From NCBI GenBank assembly GCA_002763895.1, contig NSLH01000023.1, forward strand, positions 1 through 42,637: a DNA stretch of 42,637 bases. Reading direction: 5' to 3'. Origin of the DNA: [Chlorobium] sp. 445. Its GTDB lineage: Bacteria; Bacteroidota; Chlorobiia; Chlorobiales; Thermochlorobacteraceae. Shown here piece by piece: positions 8,251-16,237 of this stretch. The notes beneath the pieces are model-generated. The model was not told the DNA's origin. It searched no databases and saw only the letters and a list, made by a program, of their open reading frames with translations. The translations under genes were made by a program, and so were the position numbers. Positions within the stretch are counted from its first letter, which is position 1. Every line of letters starts with the position of its first letter.

Positions 8251-8273
8251 ATTTTCTCAAAATAATTTTCTCT
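8251..8273. promoter_or_regulatory. Direct repeat ATTTTCTC between ykuD-type and ferritin genes
   Basis: The octamer ATTTTCTC occurs at 8251-8258 and 8265-8272, 14 bp apart, in the 63-nt divergent spacer. The second copy, extended to AATAATTTTCTCT (8261-8273), matches 12 of 13 bases of the right half of the palindrome upstream of the ferredoxin-NADP reductase (19053-19065). It may be a shared binding site for an iron or redox regulator; this is only suggestive. Confidence 0.35.
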
Positions 8274-8297
8274 AACGCTTTAACCAACAACAGTCCT

Positions 8298-8780
8298 ATG
8301 TCGTCTATCACCGTTCTTGAAGAAAAAATTGATAAGAAAGCTGTTGCGGCAGTGCTCAACAAAATTTTGGAAACCGAACTTGCTGGTGTAGTGCGCTATA
8401 CGCATTACTCGCTAATGATCTACGGTTACAACCGCATTCCGATTGTCTCATGGCTGCGCGATCAAGCCAATGAATCATTGGCACACGCACAACAAGCCGG
8501 TGAGCTCATCACGGGTTTGGGTGAGCATCCTTCGCTTGCAATTGGACCACTTTTGGAGACAGAAAACCATGACATTGGCGATATTTTACGCGAGTCGTTG
8601 GAGCACGAAATGGCTGGTCTTTCTGCTTATCGTGAACTGCTTGCGTTAGTAGAAGGCAAATCGGTCGTACTTGAAGAGTATGCGCGTCAGATGATTCACG
8701 ATGAAGAGTTGCACATTATGGAGGTAAACAAAATGTTGCGCAAGCCGGGCGAAATTGCCGCCTTCCAAAATGGTAAATAA
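8298..8780 (+). CDS. Ferritin-like diiron protein (bacterioferritin family)
   Basis: A 160-residue four-helix ferritin-like protein. The diiron ligands are visible: E27, the ExxxH pair E59/H63, E102, and the second ExxH with E136/H139. The length matches bacterioferritin. The usual haem-ligating methionine near position 52 is replaced by tryptophan (W52), so it may be a haem-free bacterioferritin. The family stores iron or oxidises Fe(II) in the cytoplasm. It reads as a single gene: a rho-independent terminator follows at 8832-8853. The upstream spacer contains a repeated octamer also found upstream of the ferredoxin-NADP reductase, which hints at common iron or redox control. A DNA-protecting Dps-type role is an alternative, though the length favours bacterioferritin. 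Confidence 0.85.
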   Translation: MSSITVLEEKIDKKAVAAVLNKILETELAGVVRYTHYSLMIYGYNRIPIVSWLRDQANESLAHAQQAGELITGLGEHPSLAIGPLLETENHDIGDILRESLEHEMAGLSAYRELLALVEGKSVVLEEYARQMIHDEELHIMEVNKMLRKPGEIAAFQNGK

Positions 8781-8831
8781 GCCAAATGGCGCCATATTTA
8801 CCACATGGTAGAGCACTCACTGACATTTGAT

Positions 8832-8853
8832 GGCGGGTTATTCCCGCCTTTTT
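8832..8853 (+). terminator. Rho-independent terminator after the ferritin-like gene
   Basis: GGCGGG (8832-8837), a 5-nt loop TTATT and CCCGCC (8843-8848) form a perfect six-pair GC stem followed immediately by TTTTT (8849-8853). It lies 52 nt after the ferritin stop codon. Confidence 0.88.
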
Positions 8854-8968
8854 AATTTGCCGTTTTTTTGTTTTGCCAATCCGACTTACGTTTAGCGTGT
8901 ATAGCACTTTTGCGCTTAAAAAACTTCGTAACCAAACCTTTTGCTGTATGAGAGGCTCTCGTTCTTCT

Positions 8969-10114
8969 ATGACCCAAATCATTGCACAAAAACCTGCTCT
9001 TTGGCTACTGCTGTTTGCATTTGCTGTATCGGCATGCGCAAAACCTGAGTATGGCGTAAAACTTTCTGCTTTGCCTGCTGGCGTGCAAATCCCTGAGAAC
9101 TTGAAAGAAAAACTGCGCTATGATGCCGCTACACAAACACTCTTTGTTAAAGATCACTTAACTGCCACTGAAAAGGAAGAATTGCTCAAACTCTCGGAGG
9201 ATAAAAGCTATCGCCGTGCGGTTCAAGGTCTTTACGAATACAATCAGCCTGAAGAAACAACTCAGGTCGGGGAAATGACCATCGGTGTAGAACCTGCTTT
9301 GATGCCGATTGCGCAAATTCTTGCCAAGGCTTTTAATGAAAAGCGTCCGAATGCAAAGATTTTGCTTGAGCCGATGTCCACCAATGAAGCCATGACAGAG
9401 CTTGCAAATGGTCGGCTACGTTTTGCGCTGACAATTCGCGATAGTTCGACGGCGGAAGGCAGTTTATTTCGTGCTAACAAAATTCCTGTGCTGCGTCGCA
9501 TCTCTGCACTAGATGCTTTTTGTTTTATTGTCAATCCTCAAAATCCGACTACAGAGCTTGGCTTGCAGCAGCTCAAATTCTTACTCAGCGGCACAGCAAA
9601 GGATTGGTCGGAAGTTGATAAAAGTCGCAAACCTACGCCCGTGAGTGTTTTCATCAGTAATGATGGACGTGCTGACTATTTGCGTGATAGTGTTTTGGCA
9701 GGAAAATTCTCAGACAGTGTTGTCGTATGCACGTCCAAAGAGGACATGATTGAGGCTGTAAGACGCACGCCCGGCGCACTCGGCTATCTGACAATGCTCG
9801 ATATCAAAGATGTTATTGGCGTCAAGCAAGAGGGCGAAAAGTTTGTGGTTGACTTAAAAGACACGACACGGTTTAAGGTGATGGCAATTAAAGGCGCAGA
9901 ATTTGAGTCGCCAACCGCCTTACCTTTGCAAGGCTATGTTGCTAACGGTCAATATCCGTTGAGTTACAGGATATACTACTTTCAGCGCACACAAGGTCAG
10001 TTACCTGCAGGATTTTCTGGCTTTCTGCAATTTGGCACGTCCGGTGAAGGTCAAGAAGTCTTTTTCAAGAATGGGCTTGTGCCTTTCACTCAAATCATTG
10101 TTGTCAAGCAATAA
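8969..10114 (+). CDS. PstS-like periplasmic binding lipoprotein, divergent (paralogue 1)
   Basis: A 381-residue protein starting at the ATG at 8969, chosen because it gives a lipoprotein signal (MTQIIAQKPALWLLLFAFA, lipobox VSAC with C23). An upstream in-frame ATG at 8873 would put the signal too far inside. After an N-terminal segment of about 80 residues comes a PBP-like domain similar in order to the pstS product nearby: TIGVEPALMPIAQILAKAF, FCFIVNPQNPTTELGLQQLKF, LLSGTAKDWSEV, and a C-terminal GFSGFLQFGTSGEGQEVFF. The phosphate-binding loops of PstS (GSDT, GGGSGTG, SSGTYE) are not kept; the last one reads ISNDGRADYL. It may bind another ligand or act as a sensor. It is 11 nt before a second PstS-like gene. 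Confidence 0.8.
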   Translation: MTQIIAQKPALWLLLFAFAVSACAKPEYGVKLSALPAGVQIPENLKEKLRYDAATQTLFVKDHLTATEKEELLKLSEDKSYRRAVQGLYEYNQPEETTQVGEMTIGVEPALMPIAQILAKAFNEKRPNAKILLEPMSTNEAMTELANGRLRFALTIRDSSTAEGSLFRANKIPVLRRISALDAFCFIVNPQNPTTELGLQQLKFLLSGTAKDWSEVDKSRKPTPVSVFISNDGRADYLRDSVLAGKFSDSVVVCTSKEDMIEAVRRTPGALGYLTMLDIKDVIGVKQEGEKFVVDLKDTTRFKVMAIKGAEFESPTALPLQGYVANGQYPLSYRIYYFQRTQGQLPAGFSGFLQFGTSGEGQEVFFKNGLVPFTQIIVVKQ

Positions 10115-10125
10115 GAATTTTCCTT

Positions 10126-11061
10126 ATGTCGCCATACGTTCTGCGCTGGTTGCTTTTTTGTTTAGGCGTATTGCTCTTTCATCTCTTGTGTCAAGGCTGT
10201 TCTGGCTCTGACGGCAACAAGCGCGAGTCTACAACCGAAGGCGTACTTGAGTATGTCGTTGATGAATCACTTGCCCCTGCACTGCTACCTCAGCAGCAAG
10301 AGTTCATGCGCATCTGGAAGACGGCATCGCTTAGCAGTACCGCTCTTGAGACGCGTGTCGCTATACAACAGTTGCTTGAGCGCAAGGCACGGCTGATTAT
10401 CATCAATCGTAACTTCAAGCCCGATGAACTCGAAGCTATCGAAAAAGTTGGTTTGAAGCTCGAAAAAAAGCCCTGTGGGGTCGATGGGGTATGTTTTCTT
10501 GTTCATCCTGAAAATCCTGTTCGAGCTTTGCGCCTTGAGCAGTTGCGCGATGTGCTCTCTGGCAAAATCACAAACTGGTCGGCGCTCGGTGGCAAAGATG
10601 CACCGATTCAACTTTTCATTACAACGCCTAACGATGGAATGCGCGACCTTTTGCAAGATTCCCTGCTCAAATCGGTTGAGTTTTCAAAGTCGGCTTACCC
10701 ATGCACCTCGTTTGCCCAGATGCGTGCAGCGATGACACGCACCAAACATTTTTTGGCATACACAGGCACAGCGCATGCACGCCCTGCACTTGATACCAAA
10801 CACATGGATACCACAGCATTCAAAGTGCTGGCGCTTGCCGCAGATTCGGCAAATGCAGAATTTGTCATGCCATATCAAGCCAATGTCTATGAAGGTAAGT
10901 ATCCTTTCGCGCACTTTGTCTATGTCGTCTATCCTCTGGGCGAAAAACTGCCGCTGGGCTTTGCTTCTTTTCTCTTGCGCGAAGGTCAGCAAATCTTTGT
11001 TCGCAATGGCTACGCGCCGTATAAGTTACCGGTGAGAATTGTCAATTTCCGAGAAGATTAA
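10126..11061 (+). CDS. PstS-like periplasmic binding lipoprotein, divergent (paralogue 2)
   Basis: A 311-residue lipoprotein with a signal segment and lipobox LCQGC (MSPYVLRWLLFCLGVLLFHL then LCQGCSGS). The body is a shortened PBP-like domain: CFLVHPENPVRALRLEQL, RDVLSGKITNWSALGGKD and FITTPNDGMRDLLQDSLL align with VHESNPVAKLSISQ, IYTGKIQNWKELG and YGRENSSGTYEFF of the canonical pstS product downstream. As in paralogue 1, the SSGT phosphate loop is lost (here TPNDGM). It follows paralogue 1 after 11 nt and is followed by a receiver-like gene after 14 nt, suggesting one operon. Function is unknown; a phosphate-sensing or ligand-relay role is only a guess. Confidence 0.8.
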   Translation: MSPYVLRWLLFCLGVLLFHLLCQGCSGSDGNKRESTTEGVLEYVVDESLAPALLPQQQEFMRIWKTASLSSTALETRVAIQQLLERKARLIIINRNFKPDELEAIEKVGLKLEKKPCGVDGVCFLVHPENPVRALRLEQLRDVLSGKITNWSALGGKDAPIQLFITTPNDGMRDLLQDSLLKSVEFSKSAYPCTSFAQMRAAMTRTKHFLAYTGTAHARPALDTKHMDTTAFKVLALAADSANAEFVMPYQANVYEGKYPFAHFVYVVYPLGEKLPLGFASFLLREGQQIFVRNGYAPYKLPVRIVNFRED

Positions 11062-11075
11062 TCATCTCAATTTTG

Positions 11076-11429
11076 ATGTCTATGTCAAACTATATCGCCC
11101 TGTTTATCACCGATCTTGTCTTTCAAAGTCAGGTTCGTGTTGCAATGCAAGGTGCGGCGCCTGAGCTTCGCTTTGTCTTTTCGCCGCAGATGCTCCCAGC
11201 TGATGAGCCGCCTGCGCTTGCCGTCTTTGATTTAAGCTCGGGCGATTTAGAAGCGCTTCGGCTCTTTCGCGAGAAATTCCCTGAGGTTGCGACGCTTGCC
11301 TTTTTACCACATGTAGAGACCACACTGCGCCAGCACGCTGTTGCATTAGGCTGCTTGCGTGTTGTCTCTCGCTTTGAATTTTCCAACAACATTCGCAAAC
11401 TTCTCACCGAGCCCTATGCGAACGTTTAG
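11076..11429 (+). CDS. Receiver-like small protein (degenerate response regulator), function unknown
   Basis: A 117-residue protein from the ATG at 11076 (another ATG follows two codons later, and a TTG lies one codon upstream). The order of secondary structure looks like a response-regulator receiver: LAVFDLSSGDLEALRLF around a possible acceptor Asp, then FPEVATLAFLPH, LGCLRVVSRFEF and a final helix. The usual acidic pocket at the N-terminus and the conserved Lys of the KP motif are not clearly present. No output domain follows. It sits 14 nt after the second PstS-like gene, so it may belong to that operon. I do not recognise a named family; the receiver comparison is by pattern only. Confidence 0.6.
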   Translation: MSMSNYIALFITDLVFQSQVRVAMQGAAPELRFVFSPQMLPADEPPALAVFDLSSGDLEALRLFREKFPEVATLAFLPHVETTLRQHAVALGCLRVVSRFEFSNNIRKLLTEPYANV

Positions 11430-11503
11430 CACATACTTTGGCTTACTATTTGCTGCTCATTCTGGATGCAGCATCTCAAAACCTAAACTTTGCTTTGTAA
11501 CAC

Positions 11504-12007
11504 ATGTTTGAGCTCACTGAACTGTCAACACTGACGAAAACCGAGTTTTACAAAGCCCTCACGGGTCAGCTTTACGCACTTTTAGGCGATGAGGAGGATT
11601 TTATCGCCAACGCTGCCAACTTCTCTTCACTTCTCTTTCATACGATGCCCGACCTTAATTGGGTAGGCTTGTATCTCTACAAGCAAGGCGAGCTTGTCTT
11701 AGGACCGTTTCAAGGTAAGCCTGCTTGCACGCGCATTGCTGTGGGCAAAGGCGTTTGTGGTACAGCTGCGGAACGACGTAAGACCATCATCGTCGCTAAT
11801 GTGCATGAATTTCCAGGTCATATTGCTTGCGACCAAGCCTCGAACTCTGAAATTGTTGTGCCCATGATAAAAGGAGGTCAACTTATCGGAGTCTTGGATT
11901 TGGATAGCCCAACGCTGGCACGCTTTGACCAAGAAGACAAAGCGGGTCTGGAAAACTTGGTTGAGGTCTTTCTTTCCAAAACTGAAGTGCATTTTTTGGT
12001 ATGCTAA
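11504..12007 (+). CDS. msrC: Free methionine-(R)-sulfoxide reductase (GAF domain)
   Basis: A 167-residue single GAF domain protein. The three cysteines that define the free methionine-(R)-sulfoxide reductases are all present: C75 (GPFQGKPACTRI), C85 (GKGVCGTAA) and C109 (GHIACDQASNSEIVVP). The DLDSP and F.. segments at the C-terminal end are also standard. The enzyme reduces free Met-R-sulfoxide in the cytoplasm with thioredoxin, protecting against oxidation. It lies 74 nt after the receiver-like gene on the same strand; functional ties to the PstS-like genes are not apparent. A plain signalling GAF domain is less likely because the full cysteine set is present. Confidence 0.92.
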   Translation: MFELTELSTLTKTEFYKALTGQLYALLGDEEDFIANAANFSSLLFHTMPDLNWVGLYLYKQGELVLGPFQGKPACTRIAVGKGVCGTAAERRKTIIVANVHEFPGHIACDQASNSEIVVPMIKGGQLIGVLDLDSPTLARFDQEDKAGLENLVEVFLSKTEVHFLVC

Positions 12008-12147
12008 CATGACCAGATACTGCGCTTGACAGCGTGGTCGTTTTGAGCGTACCTTGCAACATTCGTTGTGAATTCTTTCTGCAGTGCACTATTGCTATTC
12101 AACCCATCATCTTGTGCTTCGTGCTGGATACCGCACACCAATAGCGT

Positions 12148-12178
12148 TTGACATTACAAGCGTTCTTGGTTAGTTTTG
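12148..12178 (+). promoter_or_regulatory. Promoter upstream of the Lon-N domain gene
   Basis: TTGACA (12148-12153) and TAGTTT (12171-12176) are separated by 17 nt, and the latter extends to TAGTTTTG (12171-12178), matching the Bacteroidota TAnnTTTG element. The next ATG is at 12199. The position argues that translation does not start at the in-frame TTG at 12148, which forms part of the -35 element. Confidence 0.6.
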
Positions 12179-12198
12179 TAATTCTTTTTCAACGATTG

Positions 12199-12849
12199 AT
12201 GAAGACGAAAATGGCTGAGAAAAGTATTATACCGATATTTCCATTACCGCTTGTTGTTTGTCCCGAAGAGACTCTACCGCTTCACATTTTTGAGGAACGC
12301 TATAAAGCGATGATTGCTTACTGCCGCAGTGAAAATAAGCCTTTTGGAGTCTCGCTGGCTTACAACAACAAACTCTATCCGATTGGCTGTGCTGTAGAAC
12401 TCGAGGAAATCGTTAACGAATATCCCGATGGTCGCTTGGATATTATCACGGTTGGCGTGATGCGCTACAAGATGCTTGAGATCTATAAGGATAAGCCTTA
12501 TATGCGCGCCTCTGTAGAGTTTTTCGACGATGATGGTGAGCCAGCCGAACCGTCTTTGCGCCAGCGCGTGATCACGCTGCACCTTAAATTCATCGAACTC
12601 TTGCAAGGCGAGACCACTGTCGAGGATTACGATTTTAATGAGCGCGTCTCGTTTCGTGTAGCGCATTCAGCTGGATTTGATGTGTTGCAAAAGCAAAAGG
12701 TGCTTGAGATGACAAATGAAAACAAGCGCCTTGAATTGCTCATTGAACACTTTGAGAAAATCATTCCCGATATTGAGCGTACTGAAGAAATCAAGCGTCG
12801 TGTGCGCTCCAACGGACATTTCAAGAATCTGCGCTCGTTTGATTTGTAA
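12199..12849 (+). CDS. Lon N-terminal (substrate-binding) domain protein
   Basis: A 216-residue protein made of a stand-alone Lon N-terminal domain: IIPIFPLPLVVCPEETLPLHIFEERYKAMI is the family signature, followed by PIGCAVELEEIVNEYPDGRLDI. There is no ATPase or protease part, so it is not Lon itself; such small proteins are widespread and their role is unclear, perhaps substrate or adaptor binding. I choose the ATG at 12199 because a promoter overlaps the longer in-frame start at 12148; ATG 12211 (MAEKS) is also possible. nadC follows after 21 nt on the same strand and is probably co-transcribed, but no functional link is known to me. Confidence 0.86.
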   Translation: MKTKMAEKSIIPIFPLPLVVCPEETLPLHIFEERYKAMIAYCRSENKPFGVSLAYNNKLYPIGCAVELEEIVNEYPDGRLDIITVGVMRYKMLEIYKDKPYMRASVEFFDDDGEPAEPSLRQRVITLHLKFIELLQGETTVEDYDFNERVSFRVAHSAGFDVLQKQKVLEMTNENKRLELLIEHFEKIIPDIERTEEIKRRVRSNGHFKNLRSFDL

Positions 12850-12870
12850 GCCTTGCTTGTTTGCCTGCCA

Positions 12871-13776
12871 ATGAAGCGCCGTACGCCAACTTCTTCCTTC
12901 GCTGAGTTTCATGCACACTGCGAAACAGAAGCAATTGAGCTAGCTATGCTGGAAGACCTCTACGAAGGCGATATTACGACTGAAGCTATCATTCCCAAGA
13001 CACACCGCAGCAAGGGCGTGATTCGTGCTAAGTCCGATGGCGTGATTGCCGGCGTGCGTGTTATGGAGCGCATTTTTTCAATGTCCAAAAACAAAATGTC
13101 CGTCCATGTGCACAAGCGTGATGGTGAGCCTGTCAAGTCAGGTGATATCATTGCGGAAGTTATTGGCAGCACGCAAACACTGTTGCTTTGCGAGCGCACG
13201 GTGCTCAACTTTATGCAGCGTATGTCTGGCATTGCTACCAAAACAGCAGAATGGGTAAAACTTATCGCACACACAAAAGCCAAACTTTTAGACACACGCA
13301 AGACGGCGCCAGCACTGCGCTACTTCGACAAAGAAGCGGTGAAAATCGGCGGCGGGGTCAATCATCGCTTTGGACTCTATGATATGATTTTGATTAAAGA
13401 TAATCATATTGATGCAGCGGGCAGTGTTTCGGAGGCGATTCGTCGCGCAAAGGAATATCGCATGCGCAAAGGTTTGGAGGTCAAAATTGAAGTTGAAGTG
13501 CGCTCGCAACAGGAAGTGCAGGAAGCCCTACGCTTTTCTCCTGACATGCTTTTGCTCGATAACTTTTCACTTGAAGCCTTGAGGCAAGCGGTAACTTTTG
13601 TGCGTGCCAAGTCCTCAAAGGTTTTGCTTGAAGCTTCTGGTGGCGTTAGCAAAGACACACTCTGCGAGATTGCCGAAACTGGTGTAGATTTTATTTCTGC
13701 CGGGGCGCTCACACACAGCGTTTCTGCAATGGATATTTCTATGAAAATTACGCCGCTCTCAAATGCGATTGAATAA
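12871..13776 (+). CDS. nadC: Nicotinate-nucleotide pyrophosphorylase (carboxylating), quinolinate phosphoribosyltransferase
   Basis: A 301-residue enzyme of de novo NAD synthesis that converts quinolinate and PRPP to nicotinate mononucleotide, CO2 and PPi. Recognisable segments are LYEGDITTEAI, TVLNFMQRMSGIAT, LLDTRKTAPALRYFDKEAV, GGGVNHRFGLYDMILIKDNH and the C-terminal VDFISAGALTHSVSAMD. The ATG at 12871 is preferred to an in-frame TTG at 12853. Length is normal. It follows the Lon-N domain gene by 21 nt, and its TAA overlaps the ATG of the next lipoprotein gene by one base (TAATG), so three genes appear coupled. nadA and nadB are not in the window. Confidence 0.95.
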   Translation: MKRRTPTSSFAEFHAHCETEAIELAMLEDLYEGDITTEAIIPKTHRSKGVIRAKSDGVIAGVRVMERIFSMSKNKMSVHVHKRDGEPVKSGDIIAEVIGSTQTLLLCERTVLNFMQRMSGIATKTAEWVKLIAHTKAKLLDTRKTAPALRYFDKEAVKIGGGVNHRFGLYDMILIKDNHIDAAGSVSEAIRRAKEYRMRKGLEVKIEVEVRSQQEVQEALRFSPDMLLLDNFSLEALRQAVTFVRAKSSKVLLEASGGVSKDTLCEIAETGVDFISAGALTHSVSAMDISMKITPLSNAIE

Positions 13777-14294
13777 TGCATCGATGGCTTTTTGTGCTCA
13801 GCATAAGCGTTGTGCTCACGCTGAATTTTTCTTCGTGCAGCCAAGGGCTTGAGCCTGAATACCGCAGCACGGATCCGAATGCGCGCGGACGTTTTCGCGG
13901 TACAATTACATTCAGAAATTTTCCACCACCCGTGCCCGATAGCACTCGCCCTGATAGCTTGCGCGAACTTTTGCTGGTTGTCTATCGCACAGCGCCAAGC
14001 GTAGAGACGTTTCTTGATCTGAATACGCTTGCCGACACGATTTTTCTGCGACCGTTTTATGTGCCACACTTGCGCTATGAACGCGAGATTGCCGCTGGCA
14101 CTTACGAGTATGTTGCTGTTGCACAACTTTTTCGTGGCTTTGCACTCAATCCTAACGATTGGCGTCCAGTCGGGGTTTATGGCGGTAGCCGTGAAAATCC
14201 TCGTGGGCGACCGCTCATTGTGCGTCCAAATGCACTGACTGATAGTGTCGATATCTTCGTTGATTTTTGGAATCCTTTGCCTTTCCCACGCTAG
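13776..14294 (+). CDS. Lipoprotein of unknown function
   Basis: A 172-residue protein with a lipoprotein signal (MHRWLFVLSISVVLTLNF, then lipobox FSSC and SQGLEPEY). The mature part is rich in beta-forming and proline residues (GRFRGTITFRNFPPPVPDS, LLLVVYRTAP, FYVPHLRYEREIAAGTYEYV). The pattern suggests an Ig-like or transthyretin-like beta-sandwich exported to the outer membrane. I do not recognise a named family. Its ATG overlaps the nadC stop by one base, so it is translationally coupled to nadC, and pstS starts 86 nt downstream. Function is unknown. Confidence 0.7.
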   Translation: MHRWLFVLSISVVLTLNFSSCSQGLEPEYRSTDPNARGRFRGTITFRNFPPPVPDSTRPDSLRELLLVVYRTAPSVETFLDLNTLADTIFLRPFYVPHLRYEREIAAGTYEYVAVAQLFRGFALNPNDWRPVGVYGGSRENPRGRPLIVRPNALTDSVDIFVDFWNPLPFPR

Positions 14295-14380
14295 CGTACA
14301 GCGTTAAATTTTTGTTAAGACGATTTATTTTTGCTGTAGGTGCGCTAAGTTTACGCACTTTCTTAGCGATGCAAAACCTT

Positions 14381-15247
14381 ATGAAGTCGCCGCTTTTTCT
14401 ACTTAGTCTTCTTTTTTTTCTCTACAGCTGCACTAGTCGTGAGCAAGTCATTACAGTGCGCGGCTCTGACACGATGGTTGCCCTAGGGCAAAAGTGGGCA
14501 GAAGTTTATATGAATAAGTTCCCAGAGGAAACGGTTCAGGTCAATGGTGGCGGCAGTGGCACAGGCATTGCTGCGCTGATTAACCGCACTGCCGATATTT
14601 GTCAATCATCACGACCGATGAAAGCAAGTGAGCACAAGAAAATCCGCGAAAAATTTGGACGAGATGTCATTGAAATTCCCGTCGCAAAAGATGGTATTGT
14701 GATCTATGTGCACGAAAGCAACCCAGTCGCCAAGCTTTCTATTTCTCAAATTCGAAAAATTTACACAGGCAAAATTCAGAACTGGAAAGAACTCGGCTGG
14801 GAAGATAAACGCATGATTGTCTATGGACGAGAGAACAGTTCGGGCACCTATGAATTTTTCAAGAAGGCAGTGCTCGAAGGTGAAGACTTCGTTGACTATG
14901 TTCAAACTCTGCCCGGTACCGCTGCTATTGTTAATGCTGTCAGCAAAGATAAGTACGCTATCGGGTACGGCGGCAATGCGTACTCACAAGGCATTCGACT
15001 TGTACCAGTCAGTCGCACCGATAGTTCGGAAGCCGTAGAAGCCAATGAAGCCACCGTTACCAGCGGGGAATATCCGATTTCACGCGACTTGTATTTTTAT
15101 CTTGCCAAAGAGCCAAGTAATGCACTTGCACGCTTCATTGAGTGGGTACTGAGCGACGAAGCACAAGAGATTGTTACGGCACAAGGTTATTTTCCTATAA
15201 AAACTTCAAAGACACATACAAAGCCAACCACTTCTCTTACTCACTGA
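14381..15247 (+). CDS. pstS: Phosphate ABC transporter substrate-binding lipoprotein PstS
   Basis: A 288-residue phosphate-binding lipoprotein. I start at ATG 14381 (MKSPLFLLSLLFFL, lipobox LYSC); ATG 14369 is four codons upstream and also possible, while the longer in-frame start at 14267 overlaps the previous gene and is unlikely. The phosphate-binding loops are intact: VRGSDTMVALGQKW, VNGGGSGTGIAAL, SSRPMK and YGRENSSGTYEFF. The protein captures phosphate in the periplasm and delivers it to PstCA. Its stop codon overlaps the pstC ATG (TGATG), so translation is coupled. Expression would normally be phosphate-regulated; no Pho box was found by eye. Confidence 0.94.
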   Translation: MKSPLFLLSLLFFLYSCTSREQVITVRGSDTMVALGQKWAEVYMNKFPEETVQVNGGGSGTGIAALINRTADICQSSRPMKASEHKKIREKFGRDVIEIPVAKDGIVIYVHESNPVAKLSISQIRKIYTGKIQNWKELGWEDKRMIVYGRENSSGTYEFFKKAVLEGEDFVDYVQTLPGTAAIVNAVSKDKYAIGYGGNAYSQGIRLVPVSRTDSSEAVEANEATVTSGEYPISRDLYFYLAKEPSNALARFIEWVLSDEAQEIVTAQGYFPIKTSKTHTKPTTSLTH

Positions 15248-16179
15248 TGCCTATAATGCAACTTCAATCTACCACATCTGCTCGTGCTGAGCGTATTGAT
15301 TTCCTAATGCGTGCTATCATCCTTGTCGTTGCAACCATTGCGCTTTCAATGATTTTTTTGATTTTCATTTTCACCTTCAAGGAAGCCAAAGATGTATTTT
15401 TTGATGCCGAGACACGCCATGAGGTTCTCCCGACACTTTTTAGTACGAACTGGCAACCTATCTCGGATAGCCCTAAGTATGGTATTATTCCGTTGCTGAT
15501 TGGCACACTCAAAACCACATTGATTGCTATGGTTATTGCCGTGCCTATTGGTGTGCTGGCGGCGATTTACACGTCTTGCTTTTCACCGATTTGGTTCAAA
15601 GAACTTATCAAGCCTGTCGTAGAATTGCTTGCAGGGTTTCCTTCGGTAGTGATAGGTTTTTTTGCGCTCTTTGTGTTAGCAGGATTTTTGCAAAGCCTTA
15701 CGGGTGCAGAGTCTCGCTTGAACGCCTTGGTGGCTGGTGTTGCCATGTCTCTGACTGCAATTCCTATTATTTTTACGATTTCGGAAGATGCCCTCTCAGC
15801 AGTGCCTAAATCTATTCAAGAAGCCAGTTACGGGCTTGGGGCCACGAAGTGGGAAACAGCTTTTTACATCACTTTTCCAACTGCTTATCCGGGTATTTTT
15901 GCTGCAACAATCTTGGGCTTTGGTCGCACAATCGGAGAAACCCTCATCGTGCTTATGGCAAGCGGCAATGCCGCAATTTCTTCTTGGTCGCTCATCGACT
16001 CTGCGCGCACACTCACAGCCACTATCGGTGCAGAAATGGCAGAAGTTGTCTTCGGTGACCCGCATTACAACGTCCTTTTTCTTATCGGTACCGCTCTTTT
16101 TCTTTTTGCATTGATTCTCAATAGCATCGCAGAGTTTTATATCAAAGAAAGATTGATGAAAAAATTTAGGGGTAGCTAG
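15247..16179 (+). CDS. pstC: Phosphate ABC transporter permease PstC
   Basis: A 310-residue membrane protein starting at the ATG at 15247, which overlaps the pstS stop by one base; a longer in-frame start at 15142 lies inside pstS and is rejected. It has about six transmembrane helices. The ABC-permease coupling segment is visible (SIQEASYGLGATKWETAFYI), and the PstC-type LLAGFPSVVIGFFAL and FGRTIGETLIVLMASGNA stretches are typical. It forms the channel with PstA in the inner membrane. pstA follows after 58 nt. Confidence 0.95.
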   Translation: MPIMQLQSTTSARAERIDFLMRAIILVVATIALSMIFLIFIFTFKEAKDVFFDAETRHEVLPTLFSTNWQPISDSPKYGIIPLLIGTLKTTLIAMVIAVPIGVLAAIYTSCFSPIWFKELIKPVVELLAGFPSVVIGFFALFVLAGFLQSLTGAESRLNALVAGVAMSLTAIPIIFTISEDALSAVPKSIQEASYGLGATKWETAFYITFPTAYPGIFAATILGFGRTIGETLIVLMASGNAAISSWSLIDSARTLTATIGAEMAEVVFGDPHYNVLFLIGTALFLFALILNSIAEFYIKERLMKKFRGS

Positions 16180-16237
16180 TACATCCATGTCCATTGTTTT
16201 TCTAAGGCAATCAAAGATGTAGCCAAACTTCTCGACG

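Noticed and set aside
8873-8968. Longer start of the first PstS-like lipoprotein
   Set aside because: It would place the lipoprotein signal 32 residues inside the protein.
15142-15246. Longer start of pstC inside pstS
   Set aside because: The ATG at 15247 overlapping the pstS stop gives a normal PstC length and usual coupling.
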